A stretch of 34,620 nucleotides of DNA from Cyanobacteriota bacterium erpe_2018_sw_21hr_WHONDRS-SW48-000092_B_bin.40. GTDB lineage: Bacteria; Cyanobacteriota; Vampirovibrionia; Obscuribacterales; Obscuribacteraceae. The stretch is from positions 1 through 34,620 of the forward strand of contig JAUPUU010000165.1 in NCBI GenBank assembly GCA_030917395.1, read 5' to 3'. The notes beneath the pieces are model-generated. The model was not told where the DNA came from and ran no database searches. It was given only the letters and a program-made list of their open reading frames with translations. A program made the position numbers and the translations under genes. Below, piece after piece: positions 32,394 to 34,620 of this stretch. Within the stretch, counting starts at the first letter, position 1. Each line of letters starts with the position of its first letter.

Positions 32394-32477
32394 CTAACTA
32401 TTTGTCTCAGAAGCGGTATGCTACAACAAGTCGAAATCACATCGCATGCTTAGGCAAATACAGAAACGTGAAGAGAA

Positions 32478-33446
32478 ATGAGTTCTACTGATATCAAACG
32501 GGCTTTGGTCATTGGAGCTTCCGGACAGGTCGGCGCAGTCTTGTTGGAACGCCTGCGCCAAAGTGGTGTCACCGCCTGCGGTACCTATTGCCATAACCAT
32601 TCTGCCATTCAACAGCCCAAGGCCGGTGCCTCAAAGCTTGAGCTGGTCAAGCCAGAGCGACAAGAACAGTGGGTTCAGTTAGATCTTCTCGAGCGCGAGC
32701 AGATCGAAAGTGTTATTGCCGATTTCGCTCCTGACTGTATTTACCTAGCTGGGGCCTACACTGACGTCGATGGCTGCGAGTTGCAGCCAGATCGCTCAAA
32801 TGCGATAAACGTCCAGGGTGTGCGAGACGTCATAGCGGCGGCCAGAGAGCTACCTTCCTGCCGCCTTGTTTACTTCTCTAGCGATTTTGTCTTCGACGGC
32901 CTGCGAGGCCCCTACGACGAAAAGGCCAAGCCATCACCTGCTAGCGTTTATGGCAAACATAAAGTGGAAGCCGAAAGAGTAGTGGCATCAAGCGGTATGA
33001 GCAATGTCATCATCCGCACAAGCACTGTTTTTGGTAAAGACCCACAAGATAAGAACTTTGTTGCTCGCCTGCTGCTCACTTTGAGAAAGGGTGAGAACAT
33101 TGTTGTGCCAGACGATCAGATTGCTAATCCAACTTACAATGAAACTCTGGCTGAGGCGGCCATTGAACTTTGTAATTCTTACAATCAGGGGCTATTTAAT
33201 ATTGCTGGCGCTACACGTGTCAGTCGCTACCAGTTAGCCTTAGACGCTGCTGCTATTTTCGCATTGCCAACTAACTTGATTGAAGCGGCCCATACTTCGG
33301 TATTGAAGCAGGCGGCCAAGAGGCCCCTGGCTGGTGGTTTGGTTATTAACAGAGCAAAATCAGCCCTGAAAACAGAGCTGATTGGCCATGTAGCTGGTTT
33401 GCAACGCCTTAAGGCCCTAATGGCCCAAGAGGCTTTAGTTGTCTGA
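32478..33446 (+). CDS. RmlD-like NAD(P)-dependent sugar reductase/epimerase
   Basis: 322 aa, extended short-chain dehydrogenase of the RmlD (dTDP-4-dehydrorhamnose reductase) type. The coenzyme loop GASGQVG is at 13-19, AGAYTDVDGCE at 91-101 (RmlD members have A-A-Y-T-x-V-D-x-A-E), SSDFVFDG at 134-141, and the catalytic YGKHK with Tyr158 and Lys162. GAAGAG before the ATG serves as the ribosome binding site. No rmlA, rmlB or rmlC gene is nearby, so the substrate is not secured; the related methionine adenosyltransferase regulatory-subunit branch shares this pattern. The stop abuts the convergent coiled-coil gene with no spacer. Confidence 0.85.
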   Translation: MSSTDIKRALVIGASGQVGAVLLERLRQSGVTACGTYCHNHSAIQQPKAGASKLELVKPERQEQWVQLDLLEREQIESVIADFAPDCIYLAGAYTDVDGCELQPDRSNAINVQGVRDVIAAARELPSCRLVYFSSDFVFDGLRGPYDEKAKPSPASVYGKHKVEAERVVASSGMSNVIIRTSTVFGKDPQDKNFVARLLLTLRKGENIVVPDDQIANPTYNETLAEAAIELCNSYNQGLFNIAGATRVSRYQLALDAAAIFALPTNLIEAAHTSVLKQAAKRPLAGGLVINRAKSALKTELIGHVAGLQRLKALMAQEALVV

Positions 33447-33458
33447 TTAGTTGTCTGA
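33435..33458. repeat. 12-base perfect tandem duplication at convergent gene ends
   Basis: TTAGTTGTCTGA occurs twice back to back (33435-33446, 33447-33458). The first copy ends with the RmlD-like TGA; the second begins with the complement of the coiled-coil gene's TAA. The boundary between copies is exactly the boundary between the two genes. Confidence 0.9.
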
Positions 33459-33764
33459 CATCAGGTCAGGTGTTGGTGTAGACGGCACACCGGGGTTTGG
33501 ACAGGCACTATTGCCATTGCCATATTGCTTCTCTTCGATAGACCTGAGGAAGGCGTCTTGCCTTCTTTCAGCCTCTTCAATTTCGCCGCTTTTCTTTTCG
33601 AGCATTTTTGCCTGGGCCATTTGGTCCCAACGCTGGCGCTCGTGGGCTTCTGCTTGTCTGCGGCGCTCGACTTCTTCTTTTCTCTTTCTTTCGGCTCGCT
33701 CTTGCTCGGCCCGGCGCAGAGCGTCTTCTTCGCGCTGTTTGCGCATTTTATCCTGTGAAGCCAT
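33447..33764 (-). CDS. Charged coiled-coil protein, hypothetical
   Basis: 105 aa from the ATG at 33764, chosen for the excellent AGGAGA sequence 7 bases upstream; an in-frame start at 33794 would add 10 residues but lacks this site. Residues 5-80 are almost entirely Arg, Lys, Glu, Gln and Ala in a heptad-like pattern, giving one long helix or coiled coil. The tail (85-105) is Pro/Asn/Ser-rich with one cysteine. The opposite strand is also open, but its product is a Ser/Leu/Phe/Cys-rich mirror of the Arg/Glu codons. Function unknown. A minus-strand promoter may lie at about 33796-33820, but the boxes are weak. Confidence 0.7.
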   Translation of the reverse strand: MASQDKMRKQREEDALRRAEQERAERKRKEEVERRRQAEAHERQRWDQMAQAKMLEKKSGEIEEAERRQDAFLRSIEEKQYGNGNSACPNPGVPSTPTPDLMSDN

Positions 33765-33834
33765 AGTCTTTCTCCTGCCTGAATAAGCGCTCAATATTCT
33801 AGATTTACCCTAATTGGGCAAAAATAAAAGGCCC

Positions 33835-33863
33835 TTGGCAGCGATTTGCAGGGTGCATAATAG
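33835..33863 (+). promoter_or_regulatory. Candidate promoter for interrupted small gene
   Basis: TTGGCA (33835-33840), a 17-base spacer and TAATAG (33858-33863). The predicted start near 33870 precedes a 9-codon GTG reading frame (33883-33912) whose TGA overlaps the ATG at 33912. Confidence 0.4.
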
Positions 33864-33911
33864 AGTCAGTTGGGAGTGAATCGTGAAAAAACCGCTGCGA
33901 CTGGTGTGCTG

Positions 33912-34172
33912 ATGTCTGCTGAATATGATTCAGGACGAAAAGATAAGCCTTTTTACTACCGTGCTGGCCAAAACGTGATCTGCAAAGTGGTATCCAAGTT
34001 GGCTCGGACTCCTGCTGGATAATTCGTCAAGACCGTAAAAACTGGCGAGCACGGATTTTTGCAGACAACAGCTGAACTATGTGTCGATGAAGAAGTTCTC
34101 GGACAGTTCATTTGCTGGGCTGGCGGAAGGAGCTACATGCTAATTACTCATGTTGCAGCAAAAACAAAATAG
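33912..34172 (+). pseudogene. Small beta-rich protein gene interrupted by one in-frame TAA
   Basis: Reading from the ATG at 33912 gives 36 codons, then TAA at 34020-34022, then 49 more codons in the same frame to a TAG at 34170-34172. Both halves look coding: the first ends VICKVVSKLARTPAG, the second starts FVKTVKTGEHGFLQTT and continues with VDEEVLGQFICWAGGRSYML. Joined with one residue at the stop, the strand and glycine pattern (G-x-V, GFL, G-x-F/V) is like a small S1/OB-type barrel. A TAT or TAC (Tyr) to TAA change is the simplest origin. A preceding 9-codon frame (33883-33912) overlaps by TGATG. It may be a pseudogene, a read-through gene or a sequencing error. Confidence 0.5.
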
Positions 34173-34198
34173 GTTGCCGTTGAGGTCAACTAAAGGTC

Positions 34199-34620
34199 TT
34201 ATTGGCCAGAGCTGTAGACTTTACTCAGCGCTGAAGTCAGTGCTCCTTGAGTAATTCCCATTGTCAAAATAAGAACCAACCAGAACAAGACAAGAAACAC
34301 TATCCGCCTTAAGAACCAAGAGCCTTTTCTTAACATACACACGACGAACAACAACGGCATCGGAAGAATTAGAGCTTTGATATAGTCGAACGGAATAATA
34401 TCCGATGCACTAAGGTGAAAGGCCTGAAAGACAATGCTTATCCCCTTAAGTGCAATTGCAAAGGCAAGGAGATATGAATAAGGAAAGAACCAAATAAGCG
34501 CTGTAAACAATACCGGCGGTCGATCGAAGAATCCATGCGGTTCTCTGCCGCTAGTGCTTGAAGTCTGGGGCTGCGGTGATGAAAACCAACCACCCTGCTG
34601 CTCTTTGTTTTTCTCTGCTA
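34199..34620 (-). CDS. Membrane protein, partial (5' end beyond window)
   Basis: The frame ends at a TAA (34199-34201) and stays open to the right edge, so the start lies outside. The first visible residues form a polar, Gln/Ser/Pro-rich segment (AEKNKEQQGGWFSSPQPQTS) followed by REPHGFFDRPP, then hydrophobic helices: one or two at the start of the conserved part (FTALIWFFPYSYLLAFAIALKG), one around YIKALILPMPLLFVVCML, and one around IVFLVLFWLVLILTMGI. I do not recognise the family. Starting at the TTG at 34510 would drop the polar N-terminal part; given continuous coding character upstream, a longer protein is more likely. Confidence 0.6.
   Translation of the reverse strand, partial: AEKNKEQQGGWFSSPQPQTSSTSGREPHGFFDRPPVLFTALIWFFPYSYLLAFAIALKGISIVFQAFHLSASDIIPFDYIKALILPMPLLFVVCMLRKGSWFLRRIVFLVLFWLVLILTMGITQGALTSALSKVYSSGQ

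Noticed and set aside
33451-33786. 111-codon plus-strand frame opposite the coiled-coil gene
   Set aside because: It is the mirror of Arg/Glu-rich codons (Ser/Leu/Phe/Cys-rich), and the minus frame has an excellent ribosome binding site.
1-34620. CRISPR arrays, tRNA/rRNA genes, insertion sequences, phage genes
   Set aside because: No regularly spaced repeats, cloverleaf-like sequences, transposase or integrase products were seen on either strand.

Overview
The window is dense bacterial chromosome of moderate GC with no phage, IS, CRISPR or RNA gene that I can see. A zwf-opcA-pgl-gnd operon, GTG/TTG starts, selD-yedF and a chemosensory cluster without flagellar genes together suggest a non-photosynthetic relative of Cyanobacteria (Melainabacteria/Vampirovibrionia, perhaps Obscuribacterales). 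OpcA is otherwise known mainly from Cyanobacteria and Actinobacteria. The lineage is inferred from gene content, not from a marker-gene comparison.

Layout. 88-2699: iron-type alcohol dehydrogenase, SCP2-like protein and PfkB sugar kinase in one tight unit. 2806-2937: an unlisted 43-residue membrane peptide. 2938-4722 (minus): selenium genes selD and yedF. 5058-7951: a ribbon-helix-helix regulator, a glycine-tailed membrane protein, a CPBP-family membrane protease and a small membrane protein. 8130-18698: a long co-directional run: the oxidative pentose phosphate operon (zwf, opcA, pgl, gnd), recO, then glyA behind a clear promoter, a WecA-like sugar-phosphate transferase, a DprE1-like FAD enzyme and a CheW. 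18700-25530 (minus): chemosensory operon (PAS-REC hybrid, CheA-REC, CheB, CheY-like, receptor). 25619-32393 (plus): CheR-TPR, second CheW, second PAS-REC hybrid, free HPt protein, membrane TPR protein. 32478-33446: RmlD-like reductase. 33447-33764 (minus): a charged coiled-coil protein. 33912-34172: a small gene interrupted by one in-frame TAA. 34199-34620 (minus): a membrane protein cut by the window edge.

The most interesting part is 18.2-32.4 kb. It holds a chemosensory system with no flagellar genes in view. Two paralogous PAS-REC proteins sit one in each arm. Both end in an HPt-like domain whose phosphoacceptor histidine is replaced (Tyr454 in one, Ser727 in the other), while CheA (His60) and a separate 112-residue HPt protein (His56) keep it. 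The two arms diverge from a 30-bp stretch where the two predicted promoters occupy the same bases. A plausible reading is a branched phosphorelay in which CheA and the free HPt carry phosphate and the pseudo-HPt domains dock or titrate. The metabolic genes nearby supply NADPH and pentoses (zwf-gnd), one-carbon units (glyA) and envelope glycan precursors (WecA-like, DprE1-like, RmlD-like).
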